Assembly (NCBI RefSeq): GCF_024919295.1
Contig: NZ_JANWTC010000006.1
Coordinates: 62,001 to 126,000, forward strand
From: Corynebacterium lemuris
GTDB taxonomy: Bacteria; Actinomycetota; Actinomycetes; Mycobacteriales; Mycobacteriaceae
DNA: 64,000 nucleotides
Direction of reading: 5' to 3'
Part shown: piece by piece, positions 53,873 to 62,451 of the stretch
How positions within the stretch are numbered: the stretch's first letter is position 1
Layout: each line of letters begins with the position of its first letter
Made by a program: the position numbers and the translations under genes
The notes under the pieces: generated by a model
What the model saw: the letters and a program-made list of their open reading frames with translations, nothing else
What the model was told of the DNA's origin: nothing
Databases searched by the model: none

Positions 53873-54082
53873 ATGGATATCTGTGCCCCTTTCGCCGGCA
53901 TCGTGCGCTACCACGTCGCAGCCGGTGACACCGTCGCCACCGGTGACGCCCTGGCCACCGTCGAGGCCGTCAAGCTCGAGGCCCCGGTGCTCGCCCCCGG
54001 CCCCGGCACCGTCGGCAGGCTGGCCCGGGAGGACTTCTCCGATGTTCTCGGCGGCCAGCTGCTGCTGGAGGTCAACCAATGA
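53873..54082 (+). CDS. Stand-alone biotinyl/lipoyl-domain protein
   Basis: A 69-aa protein consisting of a single biotinyl domain: MDICAPFAGIVRYHVAAGDTVATGDALATVEAVKLEAPVLAPGPGTVGRL. The modification hairpin reads VEAVKLEA, with Val-Lys-Leu in place of the usual Met-Lys-Met, so modification by biotin ligase is plausible but not certain. TAGGGT lies 7 nt before the ATG (leaderless). It overlaps rsmD by 4 nt. Confidence 0.85.
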   Translation: MDICAPFAGIVRYHVAAGDTVATGDALATVEAVKLEAPVLAPGPGTVGRLAREDFSDVLGGQLLLEVNQ

Positions 54083-54654
54083 CCCGCATCATCTCCGGGG
54101 AGGCCCGCGGGCGGAGGATCAAGGTCCCGCCCGCCGGCACCCGCCCCACCTCCGACCGGGCCCGGGAGGGCCTGTTCTCCTCCCTGCAGGTGCGTTTCGG
54201 CTTCACCGACGCACGCGTCCTCGACCTTTTCGCCGGCTCCGGGGCCCTCGGCCTCGAGGCTGCCTCGCGGGGTGCGGCGGAAGTCGTGCTCGTGGAGAAC
54301 AACCGCGCGGCGGTGGAGATCATCCGGCACAACGCGGGTGTGGTCAAGCACCCGGCCGTGCGGATCGAGGAGATGAAGGCGTCGACCTACCTGGCGAACG
54401 CTCCGCGCGACTACTTCGACATGGTGCTCGCCGATCCGCCCTATGAACTCGCCGACGAATCCGTCCGCGAGATGCTCGAGGCCCTCGCCCCCGCGCTTGT
54501 CGACGGCGCCGCCGTCGTCGTCGAGCGCCACAGCTCCTCGCCCGAGACCGACTGGCCGGAGGGTTATGCGCCCACCACCCAGAAGCTGAAGAAACGCACC
54601 TACGGCATGGCACGCATGGACATGGCCGTCTACCACCGAGAGGACCCCCAGTGA
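54079..54654 (+). CDS. rsmD: 16S rRNA (guanine966-N2)-methyltransferase
   Basis: A 191-aa SAM methyltransferase. It has RIISGEARGRRIKVPPAGTRPTSDRAREGLFSSL, motif I VLDLFAGSGALGLEAASRGA, and the N-methylase motif DPPYEL. Translationally coupled to the genes on both sides (4-nt overlaps). Confidence 0.95.
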   Translation: MTRIISGEARGRRIKVPPAGTRPTSDRAREGLFSSLQVRFGFTDARVLDLFAGSGALGLEAASRGAAEVVLVENNRAAVEIIRHNAGVVKHPAVRIEEMKASTYLANAPRDYFDMVLADPPYELADESVREMLEALAPALVDGAAVVVERHSSSPETDWPEGYAPTTQKLKKRTYGMARMDMAVYHREDPQ

Positions 54655-55136
54655 GAGCAGTCTGCCCCGGTTCATTCGATCCGGTGACCATGGGTCACCT
54701 GGACATCTTCCGTCGGGCTGCCGCCCACTTCGAGGAAGTCACCGTCCTGGTCACCGGCAACCCGAACAAGCGGACAGGCCTGTTCACCATCGATGAACGC
54801 ATGGAGCTGATCCGCGAGGTGACCCGCGACGTCCCCAACATCCGCGTCGACTGGTGGGGTGGCCTGCTTGTGGAATACACCACCAAGCACGGGATCTCCG
54901 CCCTGGTCAAGGGCCTGCGCACCGCACTGGACTACGAGTATGAACTGCCCATGGCGCAGATGAACCGCCGGTTGACCGGCGTGGACACCTTTTTCCTGCT
55001 CACCGACGAGAAATACGGCTACATCTCCTCCTCGCTGCTCAAGGAGGTGGCCAAGTACGGCGGCGACGTGAGCGGCCTGCTTCCCGACGCCGTCGTCGAG
55101 GCGGTCGAGGCGAAGTACCGCGACGCCCGCGGGTAG
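54651..55136 (+). CDS. coaD: Phosphopantetheine adenylyltransferase
   Basis: A 161-aa enzyme of coenzyme A synthesis: CPGSFDPVTMGHLDIFRRAA (TxGH) and SSSLLKEVAKYGGDVSGLLPDAV. GTG start overlapping rsmD by 4 nt; the rsmD-coaD pair is widely conserved. Confidence 0.96.
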   Translation: MRAVCPGSFDPVTMGHLDIFRRAAAHFEEVTVLVTGNPNKRTGLFTIDERMELIREVTRDVPNIRVDWWGGLLVEYTTKHGISALVKGLRTALDYEYELPMAQMNRRLTGVDTFFLLTDEKYGYISSSLLKEVAKYGGDVSGLLPDAVVEAVEAKYRDARG

Positions 55137-55145
55137 TCTGTTCGG

Positions 55146-55892
55146 GTGATTCCCGAACTTCTCCTCATTTTCCTCATTGTCGCGGTGGGCTCCGCCATGC
55201 AGCGCATCTCCGGCATGGGGCTCGGTCTCATCGCCGGCCCCGTGCTCGCCGTGATCATGGGGCCTGTCGAGGGCATCCTCGTGGTCAACGTGCTGGCCTT
55301 CTTCAATGCGGCTGCCACGACGGTCACCGTCCGCGAATACGTCGACTGGCGCAAATTCGCCATCATCGGCTCGGTGCTCATCGTCGGCTCCGTCCCCGCG
55401 GCCCTGCTGGTGCGCGAGGTCTCCGGCTCCCTCCTCCAGGCGCTTGTCGGCGCGCTGCTGCTCATCGCCCTTGCGGTGACCACCTTCGGAAAGAGTTTCA
55501 TCCCGCGTGCCGAGGGCACCGCCCCAGCTGTCGTGGCCGGCATCGCGGGTGGTTTCATGAACACCCTCGCCGGCATCGCCGGGCCGGCGATCACCGTCTA
55601 CGCGCAGGCCTCCCGCTGGCCACAGCAGTCCTTCGCCGCCACCCTGCAGCCGATCTTCATGGTGGCCGGCGCGCTGTCGTTCATCACCAAGATCCTCTCC
55701 GGCGCGGGCTCACTGACCGACACCAACTGGCTGATCTGGCCGGTCGGCCTCCTCGGCATGGCCCTCGGCCTGTGGATCGGAGTCCGGCTCAGCGAGAAGG
55801 TCAGCAGACCACGGGCACGCAACATCGCCCTCGTCCTGGCCACCGCCGGTGGCGTCACCGCCCTGGTCCGGGGTGTCTCGGGTCTGATCTGA
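55146..55892 (+). CDS. TauE/SafE-family membrane exporter
   Basis: A 248-aa protein with about eight membrane spans and the duplicated TauE/SafE pattern (GLIAGPVLAVIMGPVEGILVVNVL and AGGFMNTLAGIAGPAITVYAQA). The family exports sulfite, sulfoacetate or other organosulfur anions. GTG 55146 lies 6 nt after TAGTCT, a leaderless start. Substrate unknown. Confidence 0.87.
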   Translation: MIPELLLIFLIVAVGSAMQRISGMGLGLIAGPVLAVIMGPVEGILVVNVLAFFNAAATTVTVREYVDWRKFAIIGSVLIVGSVPAALLVREVSGSLLQALVGALLLIALAVTTFGKSFIPRAEGTAPAVVAGIAGGFMNTLAGIAGPAITVYAQASRWPQQSFAATLQPIFMVAGALSFITKILSGAGSLTDTNWLIWPVGLLGMALGLWIGVRLSEKVSRPRARNIALVLATAGGVTALVRGVSGLI

Positions 55893-56045
55893 CAGCTCAT
55901 CCCGGGCCCGTTCGTTGCGGGCGTTGCGGCGCTGCACGAAGGTCTGCACCCAGCGGAGGGACCCGCTGGTCTTGGGGTTGTGGTGGCGGCACAGCTTGAG
56001 CAGGTTGTCCGCCGTTCTCGGGATGAATGCCTGAGTTGAAGAGGG
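55893..56045 (-). pseudogene. Remnant of an HNH endonuclease-type ORF
   Basis: The minus strand reads AFIPRTADNLLKLCRHHNPKTSGSLRWVQTFVQ before losing similarity. This resembles the C-terminal end of HNH proteins with DUF222/13E12 repeats, in which a HNL-x-LCRHHxxxK segment follows the nuclease core. No complete gene is present. Assignment is tentative. Confidence 0.35.
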
Positions 56046-56083
56046 GAGCGACACGCTTTCAGGGAGAGGTGGTGGAAGGAGCG

Positions 56084-56107
56084 ATCCTGGCGGCGATGCG
56101 CCAGGAT
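56084..56107 (-). terminator. Possible adhA terminator
   Basis: ATCCTGGCG and CGCCAGGAT form a 9-bp stem with a 6-nt loop just downstream of adhA; the tail is pyrimidine-rich but not a clear U-tract. Confidence 0.4.
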
Positions 56108-56126
56108 GCGAGAGCGGGAAACTGCT

Positions 56127-57161
56127 TCAGTATCTGATCGACACCCGGCCTTCGACCCGGCCCCGGCGCAGGTCCTCAAAGACCTCGTTGACATCTTCCA
56201 GGGCGCACTCCCGGACCGTTGGACGGATGTTGCCCCTGGCATAGAAGTCGAGCGCCTCGATCATGTCCTGGCGGGTGCCCACCAGCGAACCACGGATGGT
56301 CAGGCCCTTGAACACGATGTCGAAGATCGGAGCCGGGAAATCCCCCGGCGGTAGACCGATGAAGACAATTGTGCCGCCCTTGCGCGTCATACCGATCGCC
56401 TGACCGAAGGCGTCCGGGTGCACCGCGGTGACCTCCACCCCGTGGGCTCCGCCATTGGTGTACTCGTTTACCGCGGCCACCGGATCAGTCTCGGTCGCGT
56501 TGACGGTGAACTCGGCCCCGTTCTTGCGGGCCAGTTCCAGCTTATCCTCGGCGATATCGACGGCGATCACGCGCATACCCATGGCCACGGCATACTGCAC
56601 GGCAATGTGCCCGAGGCCACCGACACCGGAGATGACCATGAACTGCCCTGGCTTGGTGTCGGACATCTTCAGACCCTTGTAGACGGTCAAACCAGCGCAG
56701 AGGATGGGCGCGACCTCGACCGGGTCAACACCCTCCGGGATGAGCGCACAGTAGCGGGTGTCCACGAGCATGTATTCACCGAAAGAACCGTTGACCGTGT
56801 ACCCGCCATACTCGGCTTCGTTGCACAGGGTCTCCCGGCCGGTGCGACAGTACTCGCATTTCCCGCAGGCCGACCACAGCCAGGCGTTGCCCACAATATC
56901 GCCAACTGCAACGGAGTGCTCGCCCGGTCCGAGCTTGACAACCTCGCCCACACCCTCGTGGCCGGGTACGAAGGGCGGCGACGGCTTGACCGGCCAGTCT
57001 CCCTCGGCTGCATGGAGGTCGGTATGGCAGATTCCGCTGGCGTGTAGTTTTACCAGGGCCTGGTTCCTGCCGGGTTCGGGCAGATCAATTTGTCTGATGG
57101 CCAGTTCGGGGCCGAACTTCTCGACGACGGCGGCGGTGTACTGGTCGGTGGCAGCGGTCAT
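56127..57161 (-). CDS. adhA: Zinc-dependent alcohol dehydrogenase
   Basis: A 344-aa medium-chain alcohol dehydrogenase. Catalytic-zinc residues lie in ASGICHTDLHAAEG and PGHEGVGEV; the structural zinc loop is CGKCEYCRTGRETLC; the NAD Rossmann motif is SGVGGLGHIAVQYA. It matches C. glutamicum AdhA, which oxidises ethanol and reduces acetaldehyde. An AGGAGA SD precedes the ATG. Confidence 0.92.
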   Translation of the reverse strand: MTAATDQYTAAVVEKFGPELAIRQIDLPEPGRNQALVKLHASGICHTDLHAAEGDWPVKPSPPFVPGHEGVGEVVKLGPGEHSVAVGDIVGNAWLWSACGKCEYCRTGRETLCNEAEYGGYTVNGSFGEYMLVDTRYCALIPEGVDPVEVAPILCAGLTVYKGLKMSDTKPGQFMVISGVGGLGHIAVQYAVAMGMRVIAVDIAEDKLELARKNGAEFTVNATETDPVAAVNEYTNGGAHGVEVTAVHPDAFGQAIGMTRKGGTIVFIGLPPGDFPAPIFDIVFKGLTIRGSLVGTRQDMIEALDFYARGNIRPTVRECALEDVNEVFEDLRRGRVEGRVSIRY

Positions 57162-57236
57162 GACGGTTCTCTCCTGGGGATCGTGATGTGCCTGACATCC
57201 AAGAGGCTACCCAGTAATGTGTCCCGGGTCACGAAA

Positions 57237-57250
57237 TTGGCGAAAGTTAC
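57237..57250. promoter_or_regulatory. Possible RamB-type site upstream of adhA
   Basis: TTGGCGAAAGTTAC resembles the AA-CTTT-GC-AA type of RamB sites on the minus strand. The same 14 nt occur inverted at 28615-28628. Binding is conjecture. Confidence 0.25.
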
Positions 57251-57257
57251 GTGAATC

Positions 57258-57275
57258 GGTGCTGCTGCAAAGTTG
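57258..57275. repeat. Terminal inverted repeat of an IS6-family element
   Basis: GGTGCTGCTGCAAAGTTG closely follows the IS6-family end consensus (GGnnCTGTTGCAAAGTT). It lies next to the transposase fragment, on the side where its C-terminus points. Confidence 0.55.
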
Positions 57276-57330
57276 AGCCAGGGTCGAAGAGTTCAATCTC
57301 GGGGCATCAGTTGTCTGTGCTCGGGGATGC

Positions 57331-57645
57331 TTAAGCTGCCTTGAATATCCGGTTGAAGATCCCAGCGTCTGGGGCCGGGTGGCCGTTGGTGAACATGGTG
57401 CCCTGGCCTGTCCGTAATGAATGCATCGCTTCCATTCCTGTCAACGTCCGGTAGGCGGAAATCCGGTTTTTGATCGCTTCCTTCGGCCCCGGGATCCGTT
57501 TCCGCCGTCCGTGATCGCCTTCGGGCACGTTGCCCGGCCCAAGGTATTTCACCTGCCGGTGTTCCACTGTCGGCGGGCAGATTCCCTCCGCCTCCCACTC
57601 GGCAATTGCCTTGGCCAGGACTGGTGTCTTGTCGGTGTTGTGCAC
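57331..57645 (-). pseudogene. IS6-family transposase, C-terminal fragment
   Basis: About 104 codons remain: VEHRQVKYLGPGNVPEGDHGRRKRI followed by NRISAYRTLTGMEAMHSLRTGQGTMF. This matches the end of IS6-family (IS1628/IS26-like) DDE transposases, where the last catalytic Glu lies in the ExDHGRxKR segment; here that segment reads PEGDHGRRKR. The N-terminal two-thirds, including the first two Asp residues, are missing, so it is not functional. Confidence 0.75.
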
Positions 57646-57857
57646 CCAGTATGCGAAGAGGGGCTGGCATCAGAGGCTCGGGTCCGGGGTGCATGCCGAT
57701 GCGAGCATGGACCGGATCGCGCACAACACCATCTGGGTCGACACCGGCACCCGCAACATGCGGGAGCACGTCACGATGAGCCAGTAGGAAACACCCACCG
57801 CCGGCCGGCGGCCCCCATCCCCATTATGGGGACACCATCAAAGTAACGGGGAGGGCT
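57646..57857. other. Scar sequence beside the IS6 fragment
   Basis: No complete gene. A plus-strand stretch ending at 57787 reads HADASMDRIAHNTIWVDTGTRNMREHVTMSQ, which looks like the end of a protein cut by the IS event; its family is not recognised. Confidence 0.3.
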
Positions 57858-58376
57858 TTAGCGGACCTCGAAAAGCACGTCGTCTCCGGCCAGCACGCCC
57901 ATCGCACTACGCGGGCGAAGACGGACGTTGCCCTGTGTCACGCTGTCCCGTGAGAGTGACACCTCGCCGAACTCACCAACCCGCAGGGTAGGGGCAAAGT
58001 AATGGATCGGAACATCCTCGAAGCTCGCTTCCCAGGAGCACATCACCGTGACCTCACCCGGCCCCGGGGGGTTGTTCGACACGTGCTCGTCGGCTCTCAG
58101 TTGCGATACCCCCAGTGTCTTCCCGTTGGAATCGCGAAGGGCAACCTCGTCACCAGTGCTGAGCCAGCCGTCGAAATACGAGCAGCTTTCCTGCCCTGCC
58201 CCCTGCCTGTCGACCTGGTCTGAGTATCCGCTCACTGTCACCTGCAGAGCGGTGGTCTGGTCCATCGCTGCGCACCCCGCCAGGGTGGCAACAGCACCTA
58301 CGGCGGTGAACACCTGGATCTTCTTCGGCAGGCCAAGACTTATCCCATTGCCGCCAGGTCCCCCGGCAGGTCGCAT
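57858..58376 (-). CDS. Putative lipoprotein
   Basis: About 172 aa with a lipoprotein signal (LPKKIQVFTAVGAVATLAGC; lipobox LAGC). The mature part contains YFDGWLSTGDEVALRDSNGKTLG and ends in beta-rich sequence (VRLRPRSAMGVLAGDDVLFEVR). No family is recognised. ATG 58376 is chosen, although a GTG closer to the hydrophobic core is possible. It overlaps the 109-aa gene upstream, suggesting an operon. Confidence 0.6.
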   Translation of the reverse strand: MRPAGGPGGNGISLGLPKKIQVFTAVGAVATLAGCAAMDQTTALQVTVSGYSDQVDRQGAGQESCSYFDGWLSTGDEVALRDSNGKTLGVSQLRADEHVSNNPPGPGEVTVMCSWEASFEDVPIHYFAPTLRVGEFGEVSLSRDSVTQGNVRLRPRSAMGVLAGDDVLFEVR

Positions 58377-58669
58377 GACAACCACGTCAGACCCCCCTCC
58401 ACTATGTGGGCGGGCCACTCGGAGGTCTCACGTAACTGGAAGCCCTCGGGAAGGTCCTTGACCCCACCCGCAGCCACTGCAAGATAAGGAAGGGCCTCGG
58501 CTGCAGCCCAGACATGCACCTCCGGGAGACCGATGAGATCAGCCACGGTGAGCACCCGGTCGAGTAACTGACGGGCCGTGGCCCTGTCTGTCACCTCATC
58601 CACATACACGGCCCGGTCTGAACCTTCTGCGAGCGCAACAAGGGGAACGTTTCCCCCACTGGTAAACAT
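58340..58669 (-). CDS. Hypothetical 109-aa protein
   Basis: A protein starting MFTSGGNVPLVALAEGSDRAVYVDEVTDRATARQLLDRVLTVADLIG and ending LPGDLAAMG. It is soluble and mixed alpha/beta. It overlaps the lipoprotein gene by 37 nt and is preceded by an AT-rich block (58670-58735) that probably holds its promoter. No family is recognised. Confidence 0.55.
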   Translation of the reverse strand: MFTSGGNVPLVALAEGSDRAVYVDEVTDRATARQLLDRVLTVADLIGLPEVHVWAAAEALPYLAVAAGGVKDLPEGFQLRETSEWPAHIVEGGLTWLSCDLPGDLAAMG

Positions 58670-59260
58670 AAAAAAATGCTAACGCATTCCGCGTCAGGTA
58701 ATTGTTTATATTCACTAATTGTTATGAAAACGTCGCCCCCGAGGGGTTCGGAGGGTGTCTGGTCAGCGCGAGGTGCAGCTCCGGGCGATGGCTTCTCCAT
58801 CCCGCAGGGTTGCCAACCCGGAAGGGCTCTCCTGCTTGCCTATTGGCCGTGCGGGCCTGCTGACACTGTCCTGCCCGGCGTCGAGAACTGGATGGATCGT
58901 AACCGGATCGGATGGGGTCAGGGGGTGGGGGCATCGTTTCCCCGCGGCCCTGACGGCTTGCCCGTGGCGACAGGGCTGCCGCACCTCAGGGGGTGATTGC
59001 TTGAAGATGGCAGGGTAATCATTCTCCGCCAACTGCCCCGTCAGCTGAACTTTGCGTTGCCGCCGCCCTTTCTTCAGCGTCGAAAATTAGTGGGACACCT
59101 TGGGTGTGATCCTCCCCGGCTGCTTGATGTGGCAAGCGGCGGGGGCGTCGCGCGGGGGGAGGGACCCTCGACACATTCACAGTTGTTTACTAATTTTATG
59201 GCAGGCAATCAGCAGAATTGAGCAAGCAGTCCCGGGTTCAATCCCGTAGAGGAGAGTCAG
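58670..59260. other. 590-bp stretch without a clear gene
   Basis: An AT-rich block at 58670-58735 likely contains the minus-strand promoter. A long hairpin, GTCAGGG (58917-58923) with CCCTGAC (58948-58954) and an inner GGGG/TCCCC, lies in the middle. The final part (59165-59260) is AT-rich and probably carries the promoter of the WhiB-like gene. Open frames here lack SDs or family resemblance. Confidence 0.5.
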
Positions 59261-59620
59261 ATGACCACGTCCCTTCACCGCACACGTAGGCCCAGTTCCC
59301 CCGTATGGGATGCTCCCGCGCGTCCGGAAAACAAGGGATCTCTTGATGAAAGGGAGGACTGGATCCTCAACGCCCGGTGCCGCCAGGAGGATCCCGAGGC
59401 GCTTTTCGTGCGCGGTGCACAACAGCGAAAAGCGGTGGCGATCTGCCGACCCTGCCCGGTCCTGGAGCAGTGCCGGGCCGAAGCGTTGGATAGGCGGGAG
59501 GAGTTCGGTGTGTGGGGTGGTCTGACGGAGCGTCAACGCCGTGCCCTGTTGCGGCAGAATCCTCATGTGGAGAACTGGGGGCAACATCTCGCCACTGGTG
59601 GTGAGCCGCTCGGTATCTAA
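59261..59620 (+). CDS. WhiB-family transcriptional regulator
   Basis: A 119-aa WhiB-like [4Fe-4S] protein. Cysteines are in NARCRQED, AICRPCPVLEQC (C-x2-C-x5-C); the turn and basic tail are EEFGVWGGLTERQRRALLRQ. Such proteins sense redox or nitric oxide and work with sigma factors. The SD GAGGAGA is 6 nt upstream. Which of the corynebacterial Whc paralogues it is cannot be settled here. Confidence 0.93.
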   Translation: MTTSLHRTRRPSSPVWDAPARPENKGSLDEREDWILNARCRQEDPEALFVRGAQQRKAVAICRPCPVLEQCRAEALDRREEFGVWGGLTERQRRALLRQNPHVENWGQHLATGGEPLGI

Positions 59621-59747
59621 GTCCCTGCTGCGGGAGCCCCCGGGGTACCGGTCATCCGGTGGCTGGCGGACGGGGTGGGAAGTGGACGCGGTCGTCGTAC
59701 GTTGGCTGCGGGCGGGGGTTCGGGGGTTCGGACCTGCTGCCCTGCAG

Positions 59748-60461
59748 CTATCCCCGGCCCAGGTAGGGCATGCCCGCAGCCGTCACGGTCACCTGGTCCA
59801 CGCTCACATCTGCCGGCATCGCGGCCACCGCGACGAGCAGACGGGCAGCCTCGGCGGCGTCGAACATCGGCTCGGCACCGGTGAAGGAACCCAGCAGCGC
59901 GGTGCGCACGTTCCCGATGTCCAGCTCGGTCGCCGTGATGCCGTAGGGGCGACCGTCCAGGGATGTCGAGACCGTCAGGCTGGCCACCGCCGCCTTCGAG
60001 GCAGCGTAGGCACCCACCCCGGCGCGCGGGGAGTGGGCGGCGATGGAACCGTTGTTGATGATGCGTCCGCCCCCGTTGGCGGCCATCCACGCGAAGGCCT
60101 GCCGGGTGCACAGGAAGGTACCGGTGATGTTGGTGTCGAGGGTGGCGCGCCACTCGGCAGGGGAGATGGTGTGGATCTCGCCGGTGGGGCCGGGTATTCC
60201 GGCGTTGTTGACCAGCAGGTCGAGGCGCCCGTAGTGGCCGGTGATCTCCTGGAAGGCGGCTGCCACGCTGGCTTCGTCGGAGATGTCGCAGGGGACGACC
60301 AGCGCGTCGGCAAGCCCCGCGGCGGTCTCCTCGAGGGTGCGGTGGGTGCGCCCCAGCAGCGCGACGGCCCAGCCCTCGGCGGCGAGTGCGGTGGCGAAGG
60401 TCCGGCCGAGGCCGCCGCCCGCGCCGGTGACCACGGCAACTTTCCTGTCCATCTTGTCCAT
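59748..60461 (-). CDS. Short-chain dehydrogenase/reductase
   Basis: A 237-aa SDR: cofactor motif VTGAGGGLGRTFA, NNAG, catalytic S (NNGSIAAHS) and YAASK. The substrate is unknown; relatives act on sugars, alcohols or ketones. Its start is 22 nt from the divergent isomerase gene, so the two share a promoter region. Confidence 0.88.
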   Translation of the reverse strand: MDKMDRKVAVVTGAGGGLGRTFATALAAEGWAVALLGRTHRTLEETAAGLADALVVPCDISDEASVAAAFQEITGHYGRLDLLVNNAGIPGPTGEIHTISPAEWRATLDTNITGTFLCTRQAFAWMAANGGGRIINNGSIAAHSPRAGVGAYAASKAAVASLTVSTSLDGRPYGITATELDIGNVRTALLGSFTGAEPMFDAAEAARLLVAVAAMPADVSVDQVTVTAAGMPYLGRG

Positions 60462-60483
60462 GGCTTCATCGTAGAGTGGGGCC

Positions 60484-61158
60484 ATGATCACCGCGATGAA
60501 CTGCTCCATCGGCCGTGCCAGCCTCACCGAGGGGTTGGAGGCCGCCACGACCACCGACGTGGAACTGTGGTGGCCTTTCCCCGTCCCGGATCCCACGGAC
60601 GCGGAGATCGACGCCGTGGTGGGGGAGCTGCGCAGCCGCGGGTTGAACCTGGTGGCGCTGAACATGTTCGGCGGTGATTTGGCCGCCGGGGACCGCGGTA
60701 TCCTGCATGAGCGCGACATGCCGGCCGCGCACCTCGATGCGGTCGAGCGCTTCCACCAGCTGACCGGGGTGCCACGGTTCAACCTGCTCGTCGGCCGCGG
60801 CGGGGCGCAGCTGACGGCGCGGCAGGTGGAGCGCTTCGCGGCGGTGGCGGGGGACGTCGATAAGCGCTTCGGGGGAGTGGCCATGATCGAGCCCATCTCC
60901 GGTGCGCCGGATTATCCTGTCAAGACGCTTATCGACGCCGCCCCGCTCCTCAACCACGGTGGCCTCCTGCTCGACCTCTACCACCTCGCCGTCAACGACG
61001 CCGTGGAGCTCGAGGGGGTGGTGCCCGAGCATGTGCAGGTCGCCGATCTCCCGGGGCGGGGGGCGCCGGGGACCGGGGAGCTGCCGCTGGAGCAGTGGGT
61101 GGCGCAGCTGCGCGCCAACGGCTACCGCGGGCACATCGCCGGGGAGTGGCTGCCGTGA
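60484..61158 (+). CDS. Hydroxypyruvate isomerase-like TIM-barrel protein
   Basis: A 224-aa protein of the xylose-isomerase-like TIM-barrel family: DVELWWPFPVPDP, LNLVALNMFGGDLAAGDRG, VAMIEPISGAPDYPVKT, LLLDLYHLAVND (metal ligand region) and HIAGEWLP. Closest in type to hydroxypyruvate isomerase (Hyi), somewhat shorter than usual. It overlaps the Nudix gene by 4 nt. Confidence 0.8.
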   Translation: MITAMNCSIGRASLTEGLEAATTTDVELWWPFPVPDPTDAEIDAVVGELRSRGLNLVALNMFGGDLAAGDRGILHERDMPAAHLDAVERFHQLTGVPRFNLLVGRGGAQLTARQVERFAAVAGDVDKRFGGVAMIEPISGAPDYPVKTLIDAAPLLNHGGLLLDLYHLAVNDAVELEGVVPEHVQVADLPGRGAPGTGELPLEQWVAQLRANGYRGHIAGEWLP

Positions 61159-61685
61159 TCGAACTGTGGGACCTCTTCGACGCCGACCGCCTGCCCACGG
61201 GACGTACCGGGGTGCGTCAGGACGGCCTGGTGGACGGGCAGCTGCACGTGGTGGTGCACGTGTGCCTGTTCAACGGGGCGGGGCAGATGCTCATCCAGAA
61301 GCGGACGCTGAACAAGAAGGACTGGCCCGGGCTGTGGGACTTCACTGTCGGCGGCAGCGTGCACGCCGGGGAGAACAGCCGGCAGGGCGCGATGCGGGAG
61401 GTGCGCGAGGAACTGGGCCTGGACATTGACCTGGCGGGTGCCCGCCCGAGCTTCACCTTCAACTTCGAGTACGGCTTCGACGATTTCTACCTGCTGCACC
61501 GGGACGTGGATCTGGCACAGCTGGCCGTGCCGAACGAGGAGGTCGAGCAGGTGCGGTGGGCGGACCTCGATGAGGTGCTCCACCTGGTGCGCACGGGCCG
61601 GTTCCTCAACTACCGGGAATCGGCCGTGCGCTTCATCTTCGATTTCGTGGGCCACCGCAACATCTTCGACCCGCGGGGATTCTGA
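61155..61685 (+). CDS. Nudix hydrolase
   Basis: A 176-aa Nudix protein: GSVHAGENSRQGAMREVREELGLDID is the Nudix box. The N-terminus (ELWDLFDADRLPTGRTGVR) and QMLIQKRTLNKKDWPGLWDFTVGG resemble IPP-isomerase-like Nudix enzymes (YfcD type). GTG start overlaps the preceding stop (GTGA). Confidence 0.85.
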   Translation: MIELWDLFDADRLPTGRTGVRQDGLVDGQLHVVVHVCLFNGAGQMLIQKRTLNKKDWPGLWDFTVGGSVHAGENSRQGAMREVREELGLDIDLAGARPSFTFNFEYGFDDFYLLHRDVDLAQLAVPNEEVEQVRWADLDEVLHLVRTGRFLNYRESAVRFIFDFVGHRNIFDPRGF

Positions 61686-61686
61686 A

Positions 61687-62447
<761 letters not shown>

Positions 62448-62451
<4 letters not shown>

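Noticed and set aside
57175..57205. GlxR (CRP-type) site upstream of adhA
   Set aside because: The sequence CGTGATGTGCCTGACA departs from TGTGA-n6-TCACA in both half-sites, too weak to claim.
59225..59250. T-arm-like GGGTTCAATCCC before the WhiB-like gene, resembling a tRNA end
   Set aside because: The flanking bases do not form a T-stem and no acceptor or anticodon arm is present.
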